A stretch of DNA of 64,000 nt from an uncultured Armatimonadota bacterium. Lineage in GTDB: Bacteria > Armatimonadota > Fimbriimonadia > Fimbriimonadales > Fimbriimonadaceae. The position numbers were made by a program, and so were the translations under genes. The stretch spans positions 45,050-109,049 of the forward strand of contig CAIYLG010000061.1 in the NCBI GenBank assembly GCA_903927025.1, given 5' to 3'. The notes beneath the pieces were generated by a model. It had not been told where the DNA came from, searched no databases, and was given only the letters and a program-made list of their open reading frames with translations. The first letter of the stretch is position 1, and each line of letters begins with the position of its first letter. Of this stretch, positions 27,598 to 35,922 are shown piece by piece.

Positions 27598-29457
27598 ATG
27601 ATCGCCCATCACCTCTTTGAGGATGATGACGCCGTAGTCAAAGGCCAGGCCGCACCGATCATCCTTCGGGAGTACCAAGTCCGCGCCAAGGCTGCCGTGA
27701 TGGCGGCAAAAGATAGAGGTCTGCACCGGGTGATGGTGGTGATGCCCACGGGTACCGGAAAAACCACGCTGTTCGCCTCCCTCGTTGATGAGTTCGATGC
27801 GTCTTATGGCGAATCGTCACTGGTCGTCGCTCACCGAAGCGAGCTTCTGGACCAAGCATCCGCCCGAATCGCTCTTCAATCCCCGCGTCTGCACGTGGGC
27901 ATTGAAGGGGGCGATCGCGAAGCTGCTCCAGAAAGTCGGGTGGTGGTTGCCGGTGTTCAGTCCATCGGGCGTCCGGAGTCAAAGCGCCTTAGCTGGTTCC
28001 AGCCGGGTCTTCTGATCATGGACGAGGGGCATCACGCGCCAGCCGACACTTGGCAAAACGTGATGCGGCGCTTTGGCTCGTATGAAGGGGTCTGCTTTAC
28101 GCTGGCGGTGACCGCGACCGACCACCGGATGGACAACAAGCCGCTTCACGGCAGCGAGCAGTCCATTTTTGAGGACGTCGTCTTCCGTTACCCGCTTCGC
28201 CAGGCCGTTGCAGATGGCTGGCTCGTCGACATTCGAGGCTTCCGAGTCGCGACTGCCTGTGACCTGTCGAAGGTCAAAACCACGGCGGGTGACTATAACG
28301 TGGGCCAGCTAGCACGCGCCGTTAATACCGAAGAGCGAAACTACACCGCCTTTCGCCACTGGTCCGATATCGCCCGCGACCGAAGAACGATTGTCTTCTG
28401 CGTCGACGTTCAGCATGCAAAGGACGTCGCTGAGCTGTTCCGAAGCCATCACATCACCGCGGAAAGCGTGGATGGCACGATGAACAGAGACAAGCGCGAA
28501 GGAGTCTTGCGGCGATTTGGGTCTGGAAAGACGCAGGTGCTTACCAACGTCGATGTCGCAACGGAAGGGTTCGACATTCCAGCGGTTGACTGTGTTTTGA
28601 TGCTCCGACCCACCCAGTCTTGGGGGCTTTACACTCAGATGGCGGGAAGGGGCGTAAGGGTGCTTCCTAACACCGTCGACGGACTCGCAACCGGCGAAAT
28701 GCGCCGGCGAGCGATTGCAGATAGCGACAAGCCTGACTGTATGGTCATCGATGTGGTGGACCTCTCCGACAAGTTCAACCTGGCAGGGCCAGATCGCGAG
28801 GAGGAACCGAAGCCACCCAAGCCTGCACCGGCCAGCGTTGCGGGTCTCGTGGGTCTGCCACCCGATTTTGATCTGCAGGGGCAGAGTCTATTTGAGGCCG
28901 CAAAGTGGGCAGACGAACTGGAACCTGCCCGTAAGGCGCAGATGTTCCGACGTCCGACATCGTTTGATGATCTCTCGACGGTGCTCTCAGAAGTCGACCT
29001 TATCCGAGAGCTCAGCATTCCCGAAGAAGTGCTTGGAGTGAGTCGCCTTGCATGGATGAAGACCGGTGAATCCGAATACGTGCTCCCGTGTGGTTCCTCC
29101 AGCTACGACCGGGATCGGAGGGCGATCATGTCGATCGATCTCCTGGGCAAATACAGCATCACGCTTCGAACCGCATCCATGGAGTTTCCGCCCGTCCCGC
29201 TTGGAGCAGATCTTGGAAAGGCGTTTGATGAAGCTGACCGCCTCATTCGCATTACTTTTCCAGACTGCGCGCCCATCGTCCAGGCTAACGCCGGATGGCG
29301 CGGCAAGCCAGTATCTGAAAAACAGGTGGTGCTCTTGAAAACGATGGGGGTCGAGGACGACGTGATCTGCCTACTGGAGAACATGGGACAAGCCAAGGCG
29401 CTTATCGACCAACGAAAGCTCGGAGGCGGCGTTAGGCGCCGTCGGCCGACGGCCTGA
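27598..29457 (+). CDS. superfamily 2 DEAD/DEAH-type helicase
   Basis: The 619 residues have motif I MPTGTGKTTLFASL (about 52-65), motif II LLIMDEGHHAPADTW, motif III VTATDHR, and in the second RecA-like domain FCVDVQHAKDVAELF, TNVDVATEGFDIPAVDCVLM and motif VI QMAGRGVRVLPN. This order fits SSL2/type-III-Res-like DNA translocases. The C-terminal 180 residues or so match no domain I recognise. I chose the ATG at 27598 because GGAGGT lies 11 bases before it; a TTG at 27520 is the upstream alternative. No methylase or nuclease partner is adjacent, so restriction or repair roles are unproven. Confidence 0.88.
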   Translation: MIAHHLFEDDDAVVKGQAAPIILREYQVRAKAAVMAAKDRGLHRVMVVMPTGTGKTTLFASLVDEFDASYGESSLVVAHRSELLDQASARIALQSPRLHVGIEGGDREAAPESRVVVAGVQSIGRPESKRLSWFQPGLLIMDEGHHAPADTWQNVMRRFGSYEGVCFTLAVTATDHRMDNKPLHGSEQSIFEDVVFRYPLRQAVADGWLVDIRGFRVATACDLSKVKTTAGDYNVGQLARAVNTEERNYTAFRHWSDIARDRRTIVFCVDVQHAKDVAELFRSHHITAESVDGTMNRDKREGVLRRFGSGKTQVLTNVDVATEGFDIPAVDCVLMLRPTQSWGLYTQMAGRGVRVLPNTVDGLATGEMRRRAIADSDKPDCMVIDVVDLSDKFNLAGPDREEEPKPPKPAPASVAGLVGLPPDFDLQGQSLFEAAKWADELEPARKAQMFRRPTSFDDLSTVLSEVDLIRELSIPEEVLGVSRLAWMKTGESEYVLPCGSSSYDRDRRAIMSIDLLGKYSITLRTASMEFPPVPLGADLGKAFDEADRLIRITFPDCAPIVQANAGWRGKPVSEKQVVLLKTMGVEDDVICLLENMGQAKALIDQRKLGGGVRRRRPTA

Positions 29458-29500
29458 GTGCTACGATAGAACGTCGGTTCGCCGTCCTTAATCCCCTGCC

Positions 29501-30979
29501 ATGCTGAGACGTTTGACCTTTGCCTCCGTTGTCGGAAGCTGCATTTTGGTCAGCGGCGTTTTCTTTCAGGGCAACGTTCCCGCTACAAGCCTTCGCACCC
29601 CGCTGGATTACGGTGCCATCGGCGACGGCGTCACAAACGACACCGTCGCCCTTCAGCGTGCGATCGATGCGACTCAGAACGGGGGCTCGCTCTACTTTCC
29701 TGGTGGATATCGCTTCTTGGTGAGGCACCTGGTAGCTCGCGGAGAAATACATTGGCTTGGCCCGGGCGGAAGCTGGCTTAGCGATCGAGCCGTCGACGGC
29801 GCGGTGCTTGTTCAGGGGGACAACGCTGATGAGGATCTGCTTACGCTGGACCACGCTCCCGATTCCAGCATCATGGGAGTTGGGTTTGACGGAAACAAGT
29901 CCCACCAAAGCAAGCCGTGCAATGGCATCCGGCTGATCAACTGCGAATTCACCCGTCTGGACAACGTCTATGTCACCTCTTGCAGCGGCAGCGGGATCCT
30001 GTTTGAAAACAGCAACACGCTTCAGACCTCCGATGAGATCGACCTCGTCGATTGCTATTCCGTCCTGAATGGCGAAGACGGCGTCCGGTTTGGCTTCACG
30101 GATAAAGGTCTCTGGTCTCCCGGCGACTGCGAAATTATCGGCGGACATTACGACTTCAATAAGGGCGACGGGATCAACCTGCATGTCTCGTCATATAACG
30201 CCATCAGCGGAGCCAATGTGCTTTCCAATGGTGGTGCTGGAATTGAATGCACCTACTGCACCGGGCTCAATATCGCTTCGAATATGGTTCGAAACAACAT
30301 GAAGCAGGGCATCGTTTTGGGGACTGGCCCCCAGTTCAGCGAGTGTACGAACTGTTCCATTATCGGAAACCAGGTTCACCTCAATTCTCGAGAGGGCGTG
30401 GGCAAGTACTCAGAGGTCGACGTCGGGTTTGGCTCGGTCAACACCCGAATCATCGGCAACTACTGCGGGGACGTTCACACCAGTCCAGACTATCCCACCA
30501 GCGCCAAATATGGGATTTGGCTTCACGATGGTTCCAAGCATACGGTGGTGGTGGGCAATGCCTGCCCTGCGTCGGAACTCGTCTCCGGCGGGTTCCTTGC
30601 GGAACCAGGTGCCACCTATAGTGCGGTCGCGAATACCGGTGTTCCGGACACGTACGTCGCTGCGAGCGCGGCTCCGCCTAAGGGGCAGGAATTCATCGCA
30701 AGCGGCGGCGATATTGGCACTGTTCAGGCTTCTTCAAACTCGATGGTCTGGGTGAGCCTCAAAGGGAAAAGAGGGGGGATGATTCATATGCCTCCTGCCT
30801 CGGCGGCGACCTCGGGACAGACCTTTGTGCTCAAAGACATCGGGGGTGCCGCCAACTCTGCTCCAATCGAAATAGATGGAAATGGCGCCCACATAGACGG
30901 AAAACCAGCGATTCGGCTCGACAAGGCGTTCGGGTCGGTTCGACTTCGGTTTGAAGCTGGCGAATGGTGGAGCTGGTAG
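29501..30979 (+). CDS. exported right-handed beta-helix protein (pectate-lyase-3-like)
   Basis: The 492 residues start with a signal peptide (about 1-25). LDYGAIGDGVTNDTVALQRAID (about 36-57) is the standard entry of pectate-lyase/phage-tailspike-like beta-helices. Repeated coils follow (GIRLINCEFTRLDNVYV, GDGINLHVSSYNAISGANVLS, GIECTYCTGLNIASNMVRNN, CSIIGNQVHLNSREG). The last 100 residues form a separate Ser/Gly-rich domain. Likely binds or cleaves a polysaccharide outside the cell; catalytic residues cannot be fixed. Confidence 0.85.
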   Translation: MLRRLTFASVVGSCILVSGVFFQGNVPATSLRTPLDYGAIGDGVTNDTVALQRAIDATQNGGSLYFPGGYRFLVRHLVARGEIHWLGPGGSWLSDRAVDGAVLVQGDNADEDLLTLDHAPDSSIMGVGFDGNKSHQSKPCNGIRLINCEFTRLDNVYVTSCSGSGILFENSNTLQTSDEIDLVDCYSVLNGEDGVRFGFTDKGLWSPGDCEIIGGHYDFNKGDGINLHVSSYNAISGANVLSNGGAGIECTYCTGLNIASNMVRNNMKQGIVLGTGPQFSECTNCSIIGNQVHLNSREGVGKYSEVDVGFGSVNTRIIGNYCGDVHTSPDYPTSAKYGIWLHDGSKHTVVVGNACPASELVSGGFLAEPGATYSAVANTGVPDTYVAASAAPPKGQEFIASGGDIGTVQASSNSMVWVSLKGKRGGMIHMPPASAATSGQTFVLKDIGGAANSAPIEIDGNGAHIDGKPAIRLDKAFGSVRLRFEAGEWWSW

Positions 30980-31570
30980 TTGACCGGCAATTGGAAGCTG
31001 CTTCGAATCTGGCTTCTGATCGGCATTCAATCCTTCGGCGGCGGCACCATCACCATGACCTTAATTCGCCGTAATGCGGTGGATTTTCACGGATGGGTTA
31101 CGGAAGAAGAGTTCAATCGGCATTGGTCGCTGTGCCAAATGACGCCTGGTATTAACCTCATTGCTCTCACTGTCTCCATTGGACGCCAAATCGGTGGAGC
31201 GCGGGCTGCGGCACTGTGCCTCATTGGGCTCTTGCTTCCCAGCACGCTGGTCACGTGTCTGTTCACTGCCGCGTTTGTTGCGGTTAGGGACCTTCCTGCA
31301 GTTCAGGGTGCGATGAAAGGGGTGTTGCCCGCGACGGTGGGGCTCGGAATGGTGACTGCCTGCGGAATGGCACACCAGCCGCTCCGACACAGCCTGCGCC
31401 GCAACTGGCGCCAGCTTCTGTTTGCTTCGTTTATCATGCTCGGATCCGCTGCCGCAATTTGGACTGGCCGCGTCTCAGTCACGATAGTTCTTCTCGCCGG
31501 AGCTGGAATCGGAGCGTTGGAAAACTGGATTACAGATCGCCTAAGCATTCGACGGGAGCATATAAAGTGA
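30980..31570 (+). CDS. chromate transporter, N-terminal half (CHR family)
   Basis: The 196-residue membrane protein shows CHR-family marks: IGIQSFGGGTITMTLIRR, VTEEEFNRHWSLCQMTPGINLIALTVSIGRQIGG and LPSTLVTCLFTAAF. It is a half-size protein, and a second half-size gene follows with a 4-base overlap, so together they form the split (bicistronic) CHR type. It begins at TTG directly after the beta-helix stop codon; no other start is well placed, so the beginning is less certain. It may carry chromate or another anion. Confidence 0.85.
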   Translation: MTGNWKLLRIWLLIGIQSFGGGTITMTLIRRNAVDFHGWVTEEEFNRHWSLCQMTPGINLIALTVSIGRQIGGARAAALCLIGLLLPSTLVTCLFTAAFVAVRDLPAVQGAMKGVLPATVGLGMVTACGMAHQPLRHSLRRNWRQLLFASFIMLGSAAAIWTGRVSVTIVLLAGAGIGALENWITDRLSIRREHIK

Positions 31571-32076
31571 ATCCGGGACTGCTGTTCCTGTACGTCCTGA
31601 GGGCGGCGCTCCTATCGAGCGGCGGAATGGGAAACATTTCCAGTCTCCATAACAGCTTTGTCCCTCGTGGACTGGCAACCGATGCCCAGTTTGGTCAGGC
31701 GCTCACGGTCGGTCAGCTTGCACCGGGCCCCAACGGACTATGGGTAGTCAGTCTGGGTTATCTGATGCTGGGCCCTTGGGGTTCCGTTGCCGCGTTGGCA
31801 GGAATCCTGATTCCGCCGCTGCTCATCGTCTGGATCGAGAAGCTGTATAGCCGGGTCCAGCATCACCCTGCGGCAGAAGGATTGGTGCGTGGGCTCAACC
31901 TTGCCGTGGTCGGTGCGTTTGTCCCCGTCCTGATAAAGCTGATGAACGGGCCAGGGGTCTCCCTACTGACAGTGTCTCTCGCGGTGGCGGCGTTTGGATT
32001 GGGATGGATCAAGAAACTCCCGGTCCTGGCCATCGTGGCCGCTTGTGGCGCGGTAGGTGTTCTAGCCAACCGTTGA
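31567..32076 (+). CDS. chromate transporter, second half (CHR family)
   Basis: The 169-residue half-CHR protein has LRAALLSSGGMGNISSLHNSFV, the TVGQLAPGPNGLWVVSLGYLMLGPWGSVAAL block typical of the family's Pro-Gly-Pro motif, and about five hydrophobic segments. The GTG at 31567 overlaps the previous stop as GTGA; an upstream in-frame ATG lies within the first half-gene and adds a non-homologous leader. Its end overlaps the convergent dehydrogenase gene by 15 bases. Confidence 0.85.
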   Translation: MNPGLLFLYVLRAALLSSGGMGNISSLHNSFVPRGLATDAQFGQALTVGQLAPGPNGLWVVSLGYLMLGPWGSVAALAGILIPPLLIVWIEKLYSRVQHHPAAEGLVRGLNLAVVGAFVPVLIKLMNGPGVSLLTVSLAVAAFGLGWIKKLPVLAIVAACGAVGVLANR

Positions 32077-33045
32077 GAGCGCCTCTGGATTCACAAAATT
32101 GCGTCCCTTCCCTTCGCACATGAAGTCAATCAGGGTCTCCGCGGCGTAAGCCGACATCGCATCACGCGTCTGCTGGGTTGCGGAACCGATATGCGGGGCA
32201 AGGAGGACATTGTCCAGCTTGAGCAGAGGAGAATCCATCGGGAGCGGCTCCTGCTCGAATACGTCCAGACCTGCGCCGTAGATTGCACCCGATTGAAGGG
32301 CAGCAATCATCGCCGCTTCGTCGACAACTCCGCCGCGGGCAATGTTGACGATGATGGCGGTCTTCTTCATCAGACCAAACTCTCGGGCACCGATCAGCTT
32401 CATTGTTTCTGCGCTAAGGGGAACGGCTAAGCAGACAAAATCGGATTCTTGCAGCAGCTCGTCCAAGGTCGTCTTGGTGGCTCCGAGTGATTTCTCCGCC
32501 TCGAGCTTAGGGGTGCGGGCTGTATACAGAATCTTCATCCCGCATCCAAGAGCACCGCGCCGGGCGATGGCGGCGCCGATCCGTCCCATCCCGACGATTC
32601 CGAGCGTCTTGCCGTGAATGTCTAGCCCAAACCAAGCTGGTCCTACACCAGAAGCCCATTCTCCTGCCCGCATCTTGCGGTCGAGTTCACCCAGCCGGCG
32701 AGCCGTTCCCATCAGCAAGGCAAAGGCCAGGTCGGCCGTCGTTTCGGTGAGAGGATCAAAGAGGTTCATCAGCACGATTCCGTTTGAACTGAGCTCAGTC
32801 ACATCAAACGAGTCGTAGCCAGCGGAGATCGTCGCGATCGCCTTGAGGGTTTTGGAGCCAGACAGGTCTTGGGTCGGGATCGGCAATCCCATGCCGATAA
32901 GGGCGTCCGCGGCAACCGCGACCTTACGAAACTCGTCTCGATTTGACTCATTCACTGGCCCGAAATCATGGAGTTGAAACTTCTCCTTAAGGCGATTCTT
33001 CACTGCCTCGGCAACAGGGTGATAGAGAACGACGGACGGCTTCAT
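32062..33045 (-). CDS. D-isomer-specific 2-hydroxyacid dehydrogenase (glyoxylate/hydroxypyruvate/2-ketogluconate reductase group)
   Basis: NAD(P)H-dependent reduction of a 2-oxoacid. The 327 residues have the Rossmann motif GIVGMGRIGAAIARRG (149-164) and the catalytic triad R237 (NIARGGVVDE), E266 (DVFEQEPLP) and H285 (LLAPHIGSAT). The WASGVGPAWFGLDIHGKTLG stretch resembles GhrB-type enzymes. Exact substrate cannot be read from sequence. Confidence 0.92.
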   Translation of the reverse strand: MKPSVVLYHPVAEAVKNRLKEKFQLHDFGPVNESNRDEFRKVAVAADALIGMGLPIPTQDLSGSKTLKAIATISAGYDSFDVTELSSNGIVLMNLFDPLTETTADLAFALLMGTARRLGELDRKMRAGEWASGVGPAWFGLDIHGKTLGIVGMGRIGAAIARRGALGCGMKILYTARTPKLEAEKSLGATKTTLDELLQESDFVCLAVPLSAETMKLIGAREFGLMKKTAIIVNIARGGVVDEAAMIAALQSGAIYGAGLDVFEQEPLPMDSPLLKLDNVLLAPHIGSATQQTRDAMSAYAAETLIDFMCEGKGRNFVNPEALSTVG

Positions 33046-33192
33046 CTTGCTTCCATCTTGGCAGGTTCATTCCGTTGGAGGGCTGGTACTTTCAATTCAG
33101 AGGCATCTCGGACGGAGCGAATTATTAGAGTTCTCATACCTAGAGATTTGCCGGGCGGCGGATTAGTGTAAGTTGCCATTTCGAGGTCTGAT

Positions 33193-35742
33193 TTGAAATC
33201 TTTTCGATCCAATTTTTCTATCGCATTGGCAACCGTAATGGTTGCCGGGCTGGCGCTTCAGGCACCGGCTCAAACTCCACAGAGACGCGGCCCAAGAGCC
33301 GGCGGAGCACAGGGTGCAGGCGGTGGCCCACCGGCCGGCGGTCCACCACCAGCTGCCCAGCAGACGCTTAAGCCGTACGATGAGGTGATTACCAAGGAGG
33401 CAAAGTCCCAGAAGGGTGTGCTCTCCATTCACCGAGTAAAGGACACCGTTTTCTGGGAGATCCCCACCGATAAGCTTGGGCGTGTCTTCCTCTGGCAGAC
33501 CGAGGTCGCTGAAGTTCCTGACAGCCCGATCTATCCGGGTATTGCTGCTGGAACTCACGTGGTCTATTTCGAGCGCCATGAAAACACGATTTTCATGCGC
33601 GAGCAGCACTACGAATTGAGAACGACGGCTAAAGACGGTCTTGCCAAGGGTGTAGCCTCTGCAAACGTTTCGCCCATTCTTGCCGCTTTCCCGATCCAGG
33701 CAGAAGGAAAAGAGAAGAGTGTGGTGATCGACGTCACCCGACTGTTCCTATCCGATCAAGCTCCATTCTCAGTTGCCGGCATCGTCGGCGGTGCAGGCGT
33801 GGACCCCTCTCGATCCTACATTGATCGAGTTACCGCGTTTCCTACAAACATCGAAACGAGATCTCTCCTTACCTTCGCCGGTGCCGCAGCGCGAACGGCA
33901 ATGGTGCACTACAGCTTCGATCTGCTCCCGGAAAGGCCGATGGCGCCTCGATATCGGGATGACCGAGTCGGATTTTTTGGCACCAGCTTCACGACCTATG
34001 GCCGACCGGAAGAAAAGGCAGTCTCGCTGACCTATGTCGATCGGTTCCGCTTGGAGAAGAAGAACCCAAGTGCAGCTGTAAGCGACCCGATCAAGCCGAT
34101 CACGTTTTACGTGAGCCGCGAAGTACCCGCAAAGTACAAGCTTTGGCTCAAGCGCGGCGTTGAGGATTGGAATCAGGCATTTTTGAAGGCTGGCTTCAGC
34201 AACGCGATTGTCTGCAAGTACGCCCCGACGGAAGAGGAAGATCCAACCTGGAATCCAGAAGATGCTCGCTACTCCGTGATCCGTTGGGCTCCTTCCACCG
34301 TTGCCAACGCTATGGGCCCCCACGTTTCGGACCCTCGAAGCGGTGAAACCCTTTCGGCACACATCATCGTGTGGCACAACGTCCTCAATCTGGTTCAGGA
34401 TTGGTATTTCTCGCAGGCTGCCGGCTACGATGTCCGTGCCCGAAAGTTCCCACTGCCAGACGACTTGATGGGTCCTCTGATGGAGTACGTCGTGTGCCAC
34501 GAGGTTGGCCACACGCTTGGCTTGGAGCACAACTTCAAGGCGAGCGCGGCGTTCACTACGAAGCAGCTGCGTACGCCCGGATTTGTCTCAAAGAACGGCG
34601 TCGCCGCATCGATCATGAGCTATTCGCGGTTCAACTACGTCGCTCAGCCGGGTGACGGTGTAAGCCATTCAGACATGCTTGGCCGAATTGGACCGTACGA
34701 CAAGTTTGCGATTCAGTGGGGATACGCACCGATTGACGGTGCGAAGACTCCCGACGCAGAAAAGCCGACCCTCGACAAGTGGGCTGCTCAGCAGATCACT
34801 CACCCTGAACTGCAGTTTGGCAACTACATGTACGCTGAGGATCCAGAAACTCAGAGTGAGTGCATTGGTAAAGATGCCGTCCGTTCGAGCGAACTGGGCC
34901 TGAAGAATATCGATCGCGTCGCCAAGCTGATCCTTCCGGCTGCCGCAAAGTACGGCGAGAACTATGACGACGTGGTCGGCGTTTACAACAACGTCGTTGG
35001 CCAGCGCTTCACGGAGATCAACCGCATCATGCGGTACGTCGGTGGCGTCGTCCAGACGAACTACCACGTCGGCCATGGAGAGCCCGTCTTCAAGCCGGTC
35101 TCAAAGGCAGATCAAGCCGCCGCCGTGCACTTTATCGTGGCAGCCGGCCTCCACACGCCGGAATCCCTGACGAATCGAGCTCTGCTTTCAAAGCTCTTTC
35201 CAGATGGCGATGTCACCCGTTCGGTAGGTCGACAGAACTTTATGATCGCTTCGCTGCTCTCTGAGTCGCGCATTCAGCGACTCCTGGACAATGAGGTTCA
35301 GAACGGAACGGCATCGGCCTACACCGTGGCGAACCTTGCCGGCGACATCCAAAATGGCGTTTGGGAAGAACTCGGCCAGAAGCATGCAAAGATCGATGTG
35401 ATCCGCCGCGCGCTTCAGATCGGTTACTTGGCAACCATTGATTCTCGAATCAACGGTGCTTCGGCAACCAAGTCTGATCTCAACGTAATCGAGCGTGAGA
35501 GCCTGCGCAAGTTGGCCAAGCAGATCGACAAGTCGATTCCTCGAGCAGCGGATGAGCCAACGGCTCGTCACCTTCGAGAGGCTCGAAGGATCATCAACCT
35601 CATCGTAGATGGCAAGTATCCGCAGCCTCCAGCCTCTGGTGGTGCAGATATTCCCATTCTTCGACGCGCACCTCTGGATGGAACAGACGCTGACTGGGCG
35701 TCCTGCTTTGGTGTAGCCGTGCCCCAGACAGGCTCTAACTAG
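33193..35742 (+). CDS. exported zinc metalloprotease, DUF5117/DUF5118/DUF4953 metzincin type
   Basis: The 849 residues start with a signal peptide (about 1-27) and a Gly/Pro/Ala-rich linker (30-58). The catalytic site HEVGHTLGLEH (H436, E437, H440, H446) is a metzincin HExxHxxGxxH motif, and SIMSYSRFNYVAQPGDG supplies the Met-turn. The N-terminal part (IHRVKDTVFWEIPTDKLGRVFLWQTEV) and the DRVGFFGTSFTTYG segment match the DUF5118/DUF5117 layout. The start is TTG, preceded by GAGGT at 7-8 bases; no ATG fits as well. A perfect terminator follows. Confidence 0.92.
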   Translation: MKSFRSNFSIALATVMVAGLALQAPAQTPQRRGPRAGGAQGAGGGPPAGGPPPAAQQTLKPYDEVITKEAKSQKGVLSIHRVKDTVFWEIPTDKLGRVFLWQTEVAEVPDSPIYPGIAAGTHVVYFERHENTIFMREQHYELRTTAKDGLAKGVASANVSPILAAFPIQAEGKEKSVVIDVTRLFLSDQAPFSVAGIVGGAGVDPSRSYIDRVTAFPTNIETRSLLTFAGAAARTAMVHYSFDLLPERPMAPRYRDDRVGFFGTSFTTYGRPEEKAVSLTYVDRFRLEKKNPSAAVSDPIKPITFYVSREVPAKYKLWLKRGVEDWNQAFLKAGFSNAIVCKYAPTEEEDPTWNPEDARYSVIRWAPSTVANAMGPHVSDPRSGETLSAHIIVWHNVLNLVQDWYFSQAAGYDVRARKFPLPDDLMGPLMEYVVCHEVGHTLGLEHNFKASAAFTTKQLRTPGFVSKNGVAASIMSYSRFNYVAQPGDGVSHSDMLGRIGPYDKFAIQWGYAPIDGAKTPDAEKPTLDKWAAQQITHPELQFGNYMYAEDPETQSECIGKDAVRSSELGLKNIDRVAKLILPAAAKYGENYDDVVGVYNNVVGQRFTEINRIMRYVGGVVQTNYHVGHGEPVFKPVSKADQAAAVHFIVAAGLHTPESLTNRALLSKLFPDGDVTRSVGRQNFMIASLLSESRIQRLLDNEVQNGTASAYTVANLAGDIQNGVWEELGQKHAKIDVIRRALQIGYLATIDSRINGASATKSDLNVIERESLRKLAKQIDKSIPRAADEPTARHLREARRIINLIVDGKYPQPPASGGADIPILRRAPLDGTDADWASCFGVAVPQTGSN

Positions 35743-35751
35743 CCAAAATCC

Positions 35752-35792
35752 CAGAAAGGCCCCTTCCCCAGCCCGGGGAAGGGGCCTTTCTG
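35752..35792 (+). terminator. strong rho-independent-like terminator after the metalloprotease gene
   Basis: A perfect 18-bp stem, CAGAAAGGCCCCTTCCCC paired with its inverted copy, around loop AGCCC, begins 10 bases after the stop. It is followed by CCTTTAG, a short T-run. Confidence 0.85.
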
Positions 35793-35922
35793 CCTTTAGA
35801 GCCCATCTGTGTCAGTTAAAAGAGGGACAGTGATTTAGCAATATGTCCTTTCTACAATGGTGATGCTAAAACACGGTGTATCCTTGAGTTAGCCGGCAAC
35901 TCACGCGGGACGAAGCAGACCG

